DNA of 32,664 nucleotides. It comes from an uncultured Alphaproteobacteria bacterium (GTDB taxonomy: Bacteria > Pseudomonadota > Alphaproteobacteria > Rhizobiales > Aestuariivirgaceae). The number at the start of each line of letters is the position of its first letter. Position 1 is the first letter of the stretch. Below the pieces are notes generated by a model. It did no database searches. It saw only the letters and a program-made list of their open reading frames with translations, and was not told where the DNA came from. The translations under genes were made by a program, and so were the position numbers. Positions 9,900 through 16,982 of the stretch are shown piece by piece. Location: the NCBI GenBank assembly GCA_937870685.1, contig CALMZX010000126.1:1-32664 (forward strand), in the 5' to 3' direction.

Positions 9900-10499
9900 T
9901 CAGTCTCCGGATCGTGCAGCAATCAGTTGCAATTGCAGTTTCAAAATCCTTTTTCCTTCGTCGACCAGCGCGAAGTTGCGCGCGGAAAGCGACCAGCGAA
10001 TGGCCATTCCCTGCACCAGCGATGTGAGCAACACTGCGGCGTCCGCAACGGGCAAATCCTTCTGCAATTGGCCGGCCTTCTGCCCTTCGCCCAATTGCTG
10101 CACCAGCAAGGTGTGAAACGCTTTTAGCCGCAAACGGAATGCGGCCCGCAGGTCAGGGTTCGCGACATTGAGTTCGCGCGAGAAAAGCAGCATAGGCAAT
10201 GCTGGCATGTCACTTATCTGCGCCAGTTGGGCGGCAACCAAGGCTTCAATCCGGGCAATGGGAGTCGGGGCATTCCGCAACGCGGCTTGCCAGGCCGAAT
10301 CCATTTTCAGGCTCACGTGTCCGGCCACGGCCAGCCACAGATGCGCCATGGTCGGGAAATGGCGGAACACGGCTGCTTGGGTCACTCCCACGGTGCTGGC
10401 CACGGCCATGGACGTCACCCGGTCCGGCCCAAAGCGGTCGGCCAAATCAAGCACGACGGTCAAAATTTCAGACTTGCGGTCTTCGGCGGTTTTTCTCAT
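9900..10499 (-). CDS. TetR-family transcriptional regulator
   Basis: 199-residue DNA-binding regulator. The N-terminal helix-turn-helix (about 8-55) reads TSMAVASTVGVTQAAVFRHF, matching the TetR/AcrR pattern. The C-terminal ~140 residues are helical and would form the ligand and dimer domain. First gene of the exporter operon, 4 bases before the adaptor, so it probably represses its own operon until an exported compound binds. A partly palindromic AT-rich site lies just upstream of its start. The ligand is unknown. Confidence 0.9.
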   Translation of the reverse strand: MRKTAEDRKSEILTVVLDLADRFGPDRVTSMAVASTVGVTQAAVFRHFPTMAHLWLAVAGHVSLKMDSAWQAALRNAPTPIARIEALVAAQLAQISDMPALPMLLFSRELNVANPDLRAAFRLRLKAFHTLLVQQLGEGQKAGQLQKDLPVADAAVLLTSLVQGMAIRWSLSARNFALVDEGKRILKLQLQLIAARSGD

Positions 10500-10509
10500 T
10501 TCAATTTGC

Positions 10510-10538
10510 TAGTTATCACTTACTCACTATTGTGGCAA
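10510..10538 (-). promoter_or_regulatory. putative TetR operator/promoter of the exporter operon
   Basis: On the minus strand this 29-base AT-rich segment 11 bases before the tetR start carries AGTGAG, AGTAAG and AGTGAT as near repeats. TAGT and ACTA arms (10510-10513, 10526-10529) bound a partial palindrome matching at 6 of 10 positions. TTGCCA at 10538-10533 could be a -35 box. Arrangement and composition suit a TetR operator, but the symmetry is imperfect. Confidence 0.4.
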
Positions 10539-10573
10539 GCTGGGATTCTTCATCCGTCTTTTGGGGGGCGAAC

Positions 10574-10589
10574 CATTCGAGACCGAATG
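10574..10589 (-). terminator. small hairpin directly after gapR
   Basis: CATTCG (10574-10579) and CGAATG (10584-10589) form a 6-bp stem with a 4-base loop immediately after the gapR stop codon. There is no T-run, so any terminating role is uncertain. Confidence 0.3.
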
Positions 10590-10862
10590 CTACTCCGCCG
10601 CTTCGCGCGCCTCGGGCATGCCAAGGGCGGCGAGATAGACATCGAGCAGCGCCTCTTCTTCCTGGCGTTCGTCGGCGTCCTTTTTGCGAAGGGAAATCAC
10701 CTTGCGCAGGATCTTGGTGTCAAAGCCGTTGGACTTGGCCTCGGCATAGACCTCCTTGATGTCTCCGGCGATCGACTTCTTTTCTTCCTCAAGGCGCTCG
10801 ATGCGCTCCACGAGGGCGCGCAGCTGCCCCTGGGCGAAGGTGGTCTTGGTTTTCTCGGCCAT
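10590..10862 (-). CDS. gapR: GapR (DUF2312) nucleoid-associated protein
   Basis: 90-residue protein matching the DUF2312 family. Its Caulobacter member GapR binds overtwisted DNA ahead of replication and transcription and stimulates type II topoisomerases. Visible features are the long charged coiled coil ([21 protein letters not shown], about 15-38), [20 protein letters not shown] (about 48-67) and an acidic helix ending [14 protein letters not shown]. These match the family along its full length. It follows the DUF1244 gene by 20 bases and is probably co-transcribed. The acidic/alanine C-terminal tail is short. Confidence 0.93.
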   Translation of the reverse strand: MAEKTKTTFAQGQLRALVERIERLEEEKKSIAGDIKEVYAEAKSNGFDTKILRKVISLRKKDADERQEEEALLDVYLAALGMPEAREAAE

Positions 10863-10882
10863 AAATTGCGTGTCCTGACTGT

Positions 10883-11182
10883 TCAGTGGGATTTCGGCTT
10901 GTTGATTTCAAAGGCGGCCTTCTGGGCGGCACTCGCTTCGGTCTGGTGTTTCCCCTTGAACTCCTCATAGGGCATGCCATAGACGTGCTGGCGGGCCTCG
11001 TCGCGCGACAGCGCCACACCTTGCGCCTTGGCGGCATCTTCCAGCCAGTTCGACAGGCAGTTGCGGCAGAAGCCCGCGAGGTTCATCATGTCGATGTTCT
11101 GAACATCGGTGCGGGCGCGCAGGTGCTCGAGCAGGCGGCGGAAGGCGGCGGCTTCCAGTTCGGTCTGGCGGGACTTGTCCAT
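10883..11182 (-). CDS. DUF1244 family protein
   Basis: 99-residue soluble protein of unknown function, found mainly in Alpha- and Gammaproteobacteria. The family signature region is clear: [14 protein letters not shown] (C39 and C42), then [16 protein letters not shown]. Two cysteines spaced CxxC suggest a metal or redox site, but this has not been shown. The start at 11182 gives the family length; the frame continues upstream to 11503 without support. First gene of a two-gene unit with gapR. A possible promoter on the minus strand (TTGTGC, 17-base spacer, TATGTA at 11194-11189) would place the transcript start almost on the ATG. Confidence 0.87.
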   Translation of the reverse strand: MDKSRQTELEAAAFRRLLEHLRARTDVQNIDMMNLAGFCRNCLSNWLEDAAKAQGVALSRDEARQHVYGMPYEEFKGKHQTEASAAQKAAFEINKPKSH

Positions 11183-11384
11183 GGGTCCTACATAGGAAGC
11201 CGGGGCGTCCGGCACAAATGCGGGGGTGGCGTCATCCACAGACTGTGCACAGGGTTTTTCGCCGCTCAAAAGCGCGGGCATTGCTTGAAAAACAATCGGT
11301 TCTTTCCGAGTTTTTAAGTTGACGGGCGTAGCGCAGAAATGAAATGTAGGGCTGATTCGGATGCAATTTTCCGGGAGACAGGGC

Positions 11385-11810
11385 ATGGTGCGACAGATGG
11401 CGGGTATCCTGGGGGCAATGATGCTCCTTGGGCTTGCTGCCGTGCCGGCCCAGGCTGACCTAAAGCTGTGCAACAACACCACCAGCCGGGTTGGCGTGGC
11501 CATCGGTTACAAGGACCGTGAAGGCTGGGCCACGGAGGGCTGGTGGACGTTCGATCCCGGCAAGTGCCTGCCGCTGCTCAAAGGTGACCTGATCGCCAAG
11601 TACTACTACGTGTACGCCGTCGACTACGACAAGGGCGGCTCGTGGGGCGGCAAGGCCATGATGTGCATCCGCGACAAGATCTTCACCATCCGGGGCTTCG
11701 ACAACTGCAAGGAACGCGAGTTCACGCAGGTGGGCTTCTTCGAGGTTGATACCGGCGAGGAAACCGACTGGACCATCTCGCTTTCGGGCGAAAAGACCCA
11801 AGCTCCCTAA
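11385..11810 (+). CDS. DUF1036 family secreted protein
   Basis: Small periplasmic or secreted protein, 141 residues, function unknown. Signal peptide MVRQMAGILGAMMLLGLAAVPAQA, then the mature domain beginning DLKLCNNTTSRVGVAIGYKD, typical of DUF1036. Tryptophan/glycine-rich stretches follow, with cysteines in pairs (LCNN, GKCLP, MCIRD, DNCKE) that may form disulfides. The ATG at 11385 is chosen because GGGAG lies 7 bases upstream; the earlier ATG at 11361 has no ribosome site. It sits 23 bases before pyruvate kinase, a pairing recalled from many Hyphomicrobiales genomes. Confidence 0.88.
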   Translation: MVRQMAGILGAMMLLGLAAVPAQADLKLCNNTTSRVGVAIGYKDREGWATEGWWTFDPGKCLPLLKGDLIAKYYYVYAVDYDKGGSWGGKAMMCIRDKIFTIRGFDNCKEREFTQVGFFEVDTGEETDWTISLSGEKTQAP

Positions 11811-11833
11811 CGGGCCAAGAAGGGCCATATCCC

Positions 11834-13267
11834 GTGCGCCGCAATCGTAAAGTGAAAATCCTGGCGACGCTGGGACCGGCCTCTTCGAGCCCGGAGATGA
11901 TCGAAAAACTGTTCGTCGCTGGCGTGGACGTGTTCCGCATCAACATGAGCCACACGAACCACGAATTGCTCACCACGCTTTATGGTCACATCCGCGCGGT
12001 GGAAGCCAAGCTCGGCCGCCCCATTGGCGTGCTGGCTGACCTTCAGGGCCCGAAGATCCGCATCGACACCTTCGCGGAGAAGGAAGTGCGCATCAACGCC
12101 GGTGACACCTTCATCTTCGACACCGACAAGACGCCGGGCGATGCCACGCGCGTGCACCTGCCGCATCCGGAAATCTTTGCCGCCGCCAAGGTGGGTGACA
12201 GCCTGCTGCTGAACGACGGCCGCCTGCGTGTGGAAATCATAGAGGCCACGGCCAACAAGCTCACCACCCGGGTGATCTTTGGCGGCGTCCTCTCCAACCG
12301 CAAGGGCGTGAACCTGCCCGACACGGTGATCCCCATTCCCGCACTCACGCCCAAGGACCGGGCCGACCTCGAAGCTGCCGCCACGATCGGCGCGGACTGG
12401 ATCGCGCTCTCCTTCGTGCAGCGCGCCGAAGACGTGGCGGAGGCCAAGAAGCTGGTCGCGGGCCGCGCCGCCGTGATGGCCAAGATCGAGAAGCCTTCCG
12501 CCCTCACCTGCCTCGACGACATTCTCAAGATCGCCGATGGCATCATGGTGGCGCGCGGCGACCTTGGCGTGGAGCTGCCGATTGAATCGGTGCCTGCCCG
12601 CCAGAAGCAGATCACGCGGGCCGCGCGGCGTTATGGCCGCCCGGTTGTCGTGGCGACGCAGATGCTGGAATCCATGATCGAAGAACCGGTGCCGACGCGC
12701 GCCGAAGTCTCGGACGTCGCCACCGCCGTTTATGAGGGGGCGGATGCCGTCATGCTCTCGGCGGAAAGCGCCAGCGGCAAGTGGCCGGAAAAGGCCGTGC
12801 AGACCATGGACCGCGTGGCGCAGACCGTGGAAAGCGACTCCCATTACGCAGGCATCATCCATGCCCAGCGCACCGACCCCGAGCCCACCGTGGCCGACGC
12901 CATTTCGGCTGCGGCGCGCACCATCGCCGAAACCCTGCAAGTGCCGGCCATCGTCTGTTACACGGGTTCCGGCTCCACGGGGCTTCGCATCGCGCGCGAG
13001 CGCCCCAACCTGCCGGTGCTGGCGCTCACACCCGTGCCCGGCACGGCACGCAGGCTGGCGCTCGGCTGGGGCATTCACACGGTGCTGACGGAAGACGCGC
13101 AAACCATCGACGAGATGTTCTCGAAGGCGGGTGAAATCGCCTGCCGCGAAGGCTTCACAAAGCCGGGTGACCGCATCCTGATTTCCGCTGGCGTCCCCAT
13201 CGGCACGCCGGGCACCACCAACATGCTGCGCGTCGCCACCATCGGCCGCGACGGCAAGGGCGTCTAG
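11834..13267 (+). CDS. pyk: pyruvate kinase
   Basis: Catalyses phosphoenolpyruvate plus ADP to pyruvate plus ATP, the last step of glycolysis. 477 residues with a GTG start and an AAGGG ribosome site about 10 bases upstream. The A domain has FRINMSH (R36) and ADLQGPKIR (69-77). The signature MAKIEKPSAL holds the catalytic lysine and E219 (216-220). ARGDLGVELP is at 240-249, with ATQMLESMIEEPVPTRAEVSDVATAVYEGADAVMLS following. The B domain is at about 78-165, and the C-terminal regulatory domain (about 345-477) is complete. It probably shares a transcript with the DUF1036 gene. It converges on acr3 with one base between the stop codons and no visible terminator. Confidence 0.97.
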   Translation: MRRNRKVKILATLGPASSSPEMIEKLFVAGVDVFRINMSHTNHELLTTLYGHIRAVEAKLGRPIGVLADLQGPKIRIDTFAEKEVRINAGDTFIFDTDKTPGDATRVHLPHPEIFAAAKVGDSLLLNDGRLRVEIIEATANKLTTRVIFGGVLSNRKGVNLPDTVIPIPALTPKDRADLEAAATIGADWIALSFVQRAEDVAEAKKLVAGRAAVMAKIEKPSALTCLDDILKIADGIMVARGDLGVELPIESVPARQKQITRAARRYGRPVVVATQMLESMIEEPVPTRAEVSDVATAVYEGADAVMLSAESASGKWPEKAVQTMDRVAQTVESDSHYAGIIHAQRTDPEPTVADAISAAARTIAETLQVPAIVCYTGSGSTGLRIARERPNLPVLALTPVPGTARRLALGWGIHTVLTEDAQTIDEMFSKAGEIACREGFTKPGDRILISAGVPIGTPGTTNMLRVATIGRDGKGV

Positions 13268-13268
13268 T

Positions 13269-14303
13269 TCACGCCCTGCCGGGTGCGTTGCCGTACCAGT
13301 CCTTCGAGTTGTTGACGATCCATACGACCGACAGCATCACCGGCACTTCAATCAGCACACCAACCACGGTTGCAAGTGCAGCGCCTGAGTTGAAGCCGAA
13401 CAGGCTGATCGCGGCTGCGACCGCAAGTTCGAAGAAATTGCTGGCGCCGATCAGCGCCGATGGTCCGGCGACGCAATGCTGCTCTCCTGCAAAGCGGTTC
13501 AGGAGATAGGCGAGACCGGCATTGAAATAGACCTGAATGAGGATCGGCACGGCCAGCAACGCAATCACCAACGGCTGCGCCAGGATCTGTTCGCCCTGAA
13601 AGCCGAAGAGCAGCACGAGCGTGGCCAGCAGCGAGAGAAGTGATACCGGCCCCAGCCGCGCGAGCAAGGCCTGCAAGGCCTGCTCCCCGCCCCGGCCCAG
13701 TGCCATCCGGCGCAGCACTTGCGCGACAATGACAGGAATGACGATGTAGAGCACCACCGAGAGGACGAGCGTGTCCCACGGTACGGTGATGGCCGAAAGG
13801 CCAAGCAGCAGGCCGACGATGGGCGCAAAGGCGAAGACCATGATGGTGTCGTTCAGCGCCACCTGCGACAGGGTGAAGTGGGGTTCGCCCTTGGTCAGGT
13901 TGCTCCAGACAAAGACCATGGCGGTGCAGGGCGCGGCGGCAAGCAGGATGAGCCCAGCGATGTAGGAACTGATCTGGTCTTCCGGCAGCCAGCCGCGGAA
14001 CAGGTAGCCGATGAAAAACCAGCCCAGCAGCGCCATCGAGAACGGCTTCACACCCCAGTTGATGAAGAGCGTGACACCGATGCCGCGCCAGTGTTCCTTC
14101 ACCTGCCCCAGCGCGGCAAAGTTGATCTTCAGCAGCATGGGAATGATCATGAGCCAGACGAGCACGGCGACAGGCAGGTTCACCTTGGCGATTTCAACAG
14201 CGCCGATGGCGTGAAACACTCCGGGCATGAGTTGGCCCAGCGTCACACCAGCCACAATGCAGAGGAACACCCAGAGGGTGAGATAGCGTTCAAACAGGTT
14301 CAT
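13269..14303 (-). CDS. acr3: ACR3-family arsenite efflux permease
   Basis: Inner-membrane carrier that exports arsenite, giving arsenic resistance. 344 residues, about ten hydrophobic segments. The conserved cysteine of the family is visible in AAAPCTAMVFVWS (C126), as is the acidic residue in VVGVLIEVPVML (about 315-326). The N-terminus NLFERYLTLWVFLCI is characteristic of ACR3. Last gene of the arsR-arsC-acr3 operon, 6 bases after arsC. The permease would export the arsenite that ArsC makes from arsenate. No arsH or aquaporin gene is present here. Confidence 0.95.
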   Translation of the reverse strand: MNLFERYLTLWVFLCIVAGVTLGQLMPGVFHAIGAVEIAKVNLPVAVLVWLMIIPMLLKINFAALGQVKEHWRGIGVTLFINWGVKPFSMALLGWFFIGYLFRGWLPEDQISSYIAGLILLAAAPCTAMVFVWSNLTKGEPHFTLSQVALNDTIMVFAFAPIVGLLLGLSAITVPWDTLVLSVVLYIVIPVIVAQVLRRMALGRGGEQALQALLARLGPVSLLSLLATLVLLFGFQGEQILAQPLVIALLAVPILIQVYFNAGLAYLLNRFAGEQHCVAGPSALIGASNFFELAVAAAISLFGFNSGAALATVVGVLIEVPVMLSVVWIVNNSKDWYGNAPGRA

Positions 14304-14309
14304 GGGATT

Positions 14310-14834
14310 TCACTCTTGCGGGATGCGTGTGGTGGCGCCGTCCATCTGGCCGATGTCGCGGAGTTTTCTGGAAAGCGCCAGCCGGTCCAGACTGGCCAGC
14401 GGCAGGTTGATGAAGGCGCTGATGCGGTTCTTCATGTGGCGGAAGGCGGTGTCGAAGGCGGCGCGCTTGACGAAATCCGGACCCTCGACAGCGGCGGGGT
14501 CTTCGATGCCCCAGTGACTGGTCATGGGGTGGCCCGGCCAGATGGGGCAGGTTTCGCCCGCTGCGCTGTCACACACCGTGAAGATGAAATCCATCTGTGG
14601 AGCGCCGGGCAAGGCCAGCTCATCCCAGCTCTTGGAGCGATAGCCTTCGGCGGGATAGCCGTGTTCGGCCAGGGTTTGCAGGGCGAAGGGATTGACCACG
14701 CCCTTGGGCTGGCTCCCTGCCGAGAAGGCGTTGAAGCGGCCGGCACCGTCCTGGCGCAGGATGCCCTCGGCGAGGACGGAGCGCGCCGTGTTGCCGGTGC
14801 AGAGAAAAAGGACGTTGAAGGTGCGGTCGGTCAT
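14310..14834 (-). CDS. arsC: arsenate reductase, low-molecular-weight phosphatase type
   Basis: Reduces arsenate to arsenite in the cytoplasm. 174 residues from the ATG at 14834. The phosphatase-type loop FLCTGNTARS has C12 and R18. Two further cysteines, C88 and C96 in TVCDSAAGETCPIWPG, occupy the place of the thioredoxin-relay pair of Staphylococcus-type ArsC. The spacing here is eight residues rather than seven, so the electron donor (thioredoxin or glutaredoxin) is not certain. The conserved aspartate lies in WGIEDPAAVEG. The ATG shares its A with the arsR TGA stop, so translation is coupled. A 27-base extension upstream is open but redundant. Confidence 0.93.
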   Translation of the reverse strand: MTDRTFNVLFLCTGNTARSVLAEGILRQDGAGRFNAFSAGSQPKGVVNPFALQTLAEHGYPAEGYRSKSWDELALPGAPQMDFIFTVCDSAAGETCPIWPGHPMTSHWGIEDPAAVEGPDFVKRAAFDTAFRHMKNRISAFINLPLASLDRLALSRKLRDIGQMDGATTRIPQE

Positions 14835-15184
14835 CAGCAGCAGGTTCCATCCACACAGCAAGAGGTGAGGTCAGAAATCAGCGGCGCGCAGACTTCCGGC
14901 TTGCCGTTGCAGCAGTCCTTCAGCAGGAACAGCATGACACTGCGGAAGCGCTCCAAATCGGCGCGGTAGATGATGCTGCGGCTGTGGCGCTCGCTGGCCA
15001 CGAGGCCAGCGCGGGCGAGAATGGCGAGATGCGCCGACATGGTGTTCTGCGGCACGTGCAACAGGCGTGCGATGTCACCGGCCGGCAATCCAGCGGGCTG
15101 GTGCTGGACCAGAAGCCGGAAGACCTCAAGACGGGTGTCCTGCGCAAGGGCGGAGAGAGCGGCGATGGCGTCACTTGATTCCAT
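14834..15184 (-). CDS. arsR: ArsR-family arsenic-responsive repressor
   Basis: 116-residue winged-helix repressor controlling the ars operon. The DNA-binding region is at about 30-75 (PAGDIARLLHVPQNTMSAHLAILARAGLV, wing RHSRSIIYRAD). It lacks the ELCVCDL metal motif of classical E. coli ArsR. Instead it carries seven cysteines in the last 26 residues (C91, C92, C99, C109, C110, C115, C116), as in the C-terminal-site ArsR types of alphaproteobacteria, so arsenite is expected to bind there. First gene of the operon. Its start codon lies inside an 8-bp inverted repeat that is probably its operator. Confidence 0.93.
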   Translation of the reverse strand: MESSDAIAALSALAQDTRLEVFRLLVQHQPAGLPAGDIARLLHVPQNTMSAHLAILARAGLVASERHSRSIIYRADLERFRSVMLFLLKDCCNGKPEVCAPLISDLTSCCVDGTCC

Positions 15185-15207
15185 ATATCCGGTATCATCG
15201 ATATATG
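15182..15207 (-). promoter_or_regulatory. probable ArsR operator overlapping the arsR start codon
   Basis: CATATATC (15182-15189) and GATATATG (15200-15207) are a perfect 8-bp inverted repeat with a 10-base spacer. The left arm contains the arsR ATG. A second inverted repeat, CAATCG/CGATTG (15211-15216 and 15222-15227), lies just upstream. Position and symmetry suit an autoregulatory ArsR site. No canonical ribosome site precedes the ATG, so a leaderless or very short-leader transcript is possible. Confidence 0.6.
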
Positions 15208-15249
15208 TGACAATCGCAAGACGATTGCGGTGGCGTGCTGTGGAGGAGA

Positions 15250-15855
15250 TCAGATGTCGGGCCGCGCCTTTTCCATCATCTTCACCTTCTCCTCCACGGC
15301 GCGCATATATGGGTTCATGGTGAGGGCTTCGCGGTAGGCGGCCAAGGCTTCGTCGGGCTTGTCCATGGCCTCGAGGATCATGCCGCGGCCAGAGAGCGCG
15401 CCGAAATGGCGGGGTTCCAGTTCCAGCACCTTTGCGATGTCGGCCAGCGACTTCTCATAGCGCTTGGCGAGGAAGTTCAGGGTGGCGCGGCGGTTCCAGG
15501 CTTCGGCATAACCGGGTTGCGCTTCCAGCAGGCGGTCGAGGATGATTTCAGCCGTCTCGTACTCCTGCGCGTTCATGGCCTTTGAGGCCTGCCCCAGCAA
15601 CACCTCGGCGGTGATGGAATCGTTGCGGGCCCAATTGTCCCAGATCTTCTTTTCCGCCGTGGCGGCGAGGGACTCCGCACCGTCGCGATGCAACTGGCCG
15701 AAGAGGCGGTCCAGTTCCTCGGCGCGCAGTTCGGCCGGCTTCTTGGGGGCAACCTTGACGGACGCAGACGCCTCCGCCGAGACATTCTCCTGCGCCAGCG
15801 CGGCAGGCACAGGCACCAGAAGGCTGAGCAGCATGAGAAGGCGAAGCGGGTGCAT
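15250..15855 (-). CDS. exported TPR-repeat protein
   Basis: 201-residue periplasmic protein with a signal peptide (MHPLRLLMLLSLLVPVPAALA, cleavage after AQ or ALA). About three tetratricopeptide repeats lie at roughly 95-190 (AQEYETAEIILDRLLEAQPGY, KRYEKSLADIAKVLELEPRH, DKPDEALAAYREALTMNPYM). TPR units bind other proteins; no enzymatic motif is seen. The ATG at 15855 is preferred because it sits directly before the signal peptide; the frame stays open upstream to 15927, which would run into the terminator of rpmJ. The specific role is unknown. Confidence 0.82.
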   Translation of the reverse strand: MHPLRLLMLLSLLVPVPAALAQENVSAEASASVKVAPKKPAELRAEELDRLFGQLHRDGAESLAATAEKKIWDNWARNDSITAEVLLGQASKAMNAQEYETAEIILDRLLEAQPGYAEAWNRRATLNFLAKRYEKSLADIAKVLELEPRHFGALSGRGMILEAMDKPDEALAAYREALTMNPYMRAVEEKVKMMEKARPDI

Positions 15856-15896
15856 CGGCAGACTATGGCACAGAAATGCTGTCACAAAAACGGCAA

Positions 15897-15921
15897 CCGC
15901 GCCGGACGGTGTCCGGCGCGG
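15897..15921 (-). terminator. rho-independent terminator of rpmJ
   Basis: CCGCGCCGGAC (15897-15907), loop GGT, and GTCCGGCGCGG (15911-15921) form a perfect 11-bp stem. On the minus strand it is followed by TTGCCGTTTTTG, giving a usable U-rich tail. It lies 25 bases after the rpmJ stop. Confidence 0.85.
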
Positions 15922-15946
15922 CGTCAACTCACCGTGAACGGTTGAA

Positions 15947-16072
15947 TCAGCCCTGGCGCGCCTTGAAGCGCGGGTTGGTCTTGTTGATGATGTAAACGCG
16001 GCCCTTGCGACGGATCAGCTTGTTGTCGCGGTGGCGCTTCATCAGGCCCTTGAGCGAATTGCGGACTTTCAT
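15947..16072 (-). CDS. rpmJ: 50S ribosomal protein bL36
   Basis: Small structural protein of the large ribosomal subunit, 41 residues, beginning [19 protein letters not shown] and ending [11 protein letters not shown]. It is the zinc-free form: none of the Cys/His ligands of the classical 37-residue bL36 is present. This is the usual form in alphaproteobacteria. The ribosome site AGGTGA lies 5-6 bases before the ATG. It is a single-gene unit with its own promoter (16122-16150) and terminator (15897-15921). Confidence 0.96.
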   Translation of the reverse strand: MKVRNSLKGLMKRHRDNKLIRRKGRVYIINKTNPRFKARQG

Positions 16073-16121
16073 GGAAATCACCTATAGGAGCGGGAACCCC
16101 GCCCGTTGAAATTCGGGCTTC

Positions 16122-16150
16122 TCCTTAGTCAGGCCCCGAGGGCCTGTCAA
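16122..16150 (-). promoter_or_regulatory. rpmJ: probable rpmJ promoter with palindromic spacer
   Basis: On the minus strand TTGACA (16150-16145) and TAAGGA (16127-16122) are separated by 17 bases. The spacer contains AGGCCC-CGA-GGGCCT (16131-16145), a perfect 6-bp inverted repeat between the two boxes, which could be an operator. The leader then carries a GC-rich hairpin near 16088-16105 before the ribosome site. Confidence 0.6.
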
Positions 16151-16186
16151 CCACTGCCGCTGCCTCTTCCGGCCTTTGGACAAGCC

Positions 16187-16408
16187 ATGCCAGACTACGC
16201 CCTAACCCCTGAATTTTTAACAACTTTCGCCGTCTTCGCCGCCTGCCTCGCAGGCGTCGGCGCACTGGCCTGGCTGGAGAAACGGCCACGCGTCACCCTG
16301 CAACCCCGGCTCCTGCCCACAACACCACTCATGCTGGCAGCGGGATTCGTGGGGCTCTTGGCGCTGGTGCATCTGCTGAATCTGGCCGGGGTGCATACGG
16401 GGCGGTGA
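16187..16408 (+). CDS. small two-span membrane protein, conserved hypothetical
   Basis: 73 residues with two hydrophobic segments (about 10-30 and 46-68) joined by a short basic loop (LEKRPRVTLQPRLLPTTP). The ending LVHLLNLAGVHTGR resembles conserved hypothetical proteins recalled from other Hyphomicrobiales, which supports it being a real gene. The frame opens earlier at 16106, but the extra residues are proline-rich and overlap the rpmJ promoter. The ribosome site is weak. The TGA stop (16406-16408) overlaps the first bases of the composite repeat, so the repeat abuts the gene exactly. Function unknown. Confidence 0.68.
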   Translation: MPDYALTPEFLTTFAVFAACLAGVGALAWLEKRPRVTLQPRLLPTTPLMLAAGFVGLLALVHLLNLAGVHTGR

Positions 16409-16552
16409 CCCCCTCAGTCCTTCGGACAGCTCCCCCAGCGAAGCTGGGAGGAGCGCAAAGTCCTTCACTCATCCCAGCATTGCTGAGGGAGCGTGTTGTC
16501 CTACCCTCCTCCCAGCTTTGCTGGGGGAGGTGGCCGGAGGCCGGAGGGGGTC
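16407..16552. repeat. composite inverted repeat copy 1 (BIME-like), with extra central hairpin
   Basis: Two half-units face each other. The left half 16407-16456 begins GACCCCCTC, the right half 16503-16552 ends GAGGGGGTC. Each half has a small stem (GTCC-TTC-GGAC on the left, GGCC-TCC-GGCC on the right) and a larger stem CTCCCCCAGC/GCTGGGAGGAG. A 46-base centre (16457-16502) holds a degenerate third hairpin, CCCAGC-ATT-GCTGaGG. The left end overlaps the stop of the small membrane gene. The right half encodes the last 17 codons of the DUF559 gene. Confidence 0.9.
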
Positions 16553-16932
16553 CGCTCCGACACCCGCTTTTGGAATCGCGCTGGCTGTCCTTCGAGTGCC
16601 AGAAATATCCCGTCCAGCACATCGCCGAGGTTCTCGTACACATCGCTGTTGAGCACACGGTGCACAAAAAGCCCCTGCGTGGCCAGAAATGCGCTTCGGC
16701 GGGAATCGTGGCACACATCTGCCGCATCGCCGTGGGTGGCACCATCCACTTCGACCACCAGCCCCCGCTCCCGGCAGAGAAAGTCCACGATGTAGGGCCC
16801 GACCGGAACTTGCCGGATGAAGCGGAAGCCTCCGAGTGACTGCTTGCGCAATGCGCCCCAAAGGCGCTGCTCGGCAGATGTGGATTGTTTGCGGAGTGAA
16901 CGCGCAAATCTGCGGGTACTTTGTGCGTGCAT
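16501..16932 (-). CDS. DUF559 endonuclease-like protein (PD-(D/E)XK/Vsr-like fold)
   Basis: 143-residue predicted DNA endonuclease of the DUF559 family, which shares the very-short-patch-repair nuclease fold. Visible motifs are SAEQRLW (E21), GPYIVDFLC (D50), LVVEVDGATHG (E61, D63, H67), DSRRSAFLATQGLFVHRVLNSDVYENL and VLDGIF. The domain looks complete and uninterrupted. Residues 127-143 (RTPSGLRPPPPAKLGGG) are encoded by the inverted repeat at 16503-16552 and the stop TAG is at its inner edge. A good ribosome site (AAGGGGGA) precedes the ATG. The gene is flanked by near-identical direct copies of the repeat (16407-16552 and 16983-17090) and has no operon partner, so it looks like acquired cargo. 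Its target is unknown. Confidence 0.87.
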   Translation of the reverse strand: MHAQSTRRFARSLRKQSTSAEQRLWGALRKQSLGGFRFIRQVPVGPYIVDFLCRERGLVVEVDGATHGDAADVCHDSRRSAFLATQGLFVHRVLNSDVYENLGDVLDGIFLALEGQPARFQKRVSERTPSGLRPPPPAKLGGG

Positions 16933-16982
16933 GAGTGTCCCCCTTCAAGCATCAGACGGGAACACGGTCAGAATCCGTCGCT

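Noticed and set aside
11231-11255. DnaA-box-like TCATCCACA and a nearby TGTGCACA near gapR/DUF1244
   Set aside because: One near-match with one mismatch, plus one weaker site. No AT-rich unwinding region or clustered boxes, so an origin is not supported.
13719-14969. 416-codon plus-strand frame across acr3, arsC and arsR
   Set aside because: Shadow of three well-defined ars genes; composition rich in His, Asp, Glu and Gln, with no motif.
16405-16839. 144-codon plus-strand frame overlapping the DUF559 gene
   Set aside because: It reads through the repeat and shows no motif, while the minus frame has the complete DUF559 pattern and a good ribosome site.
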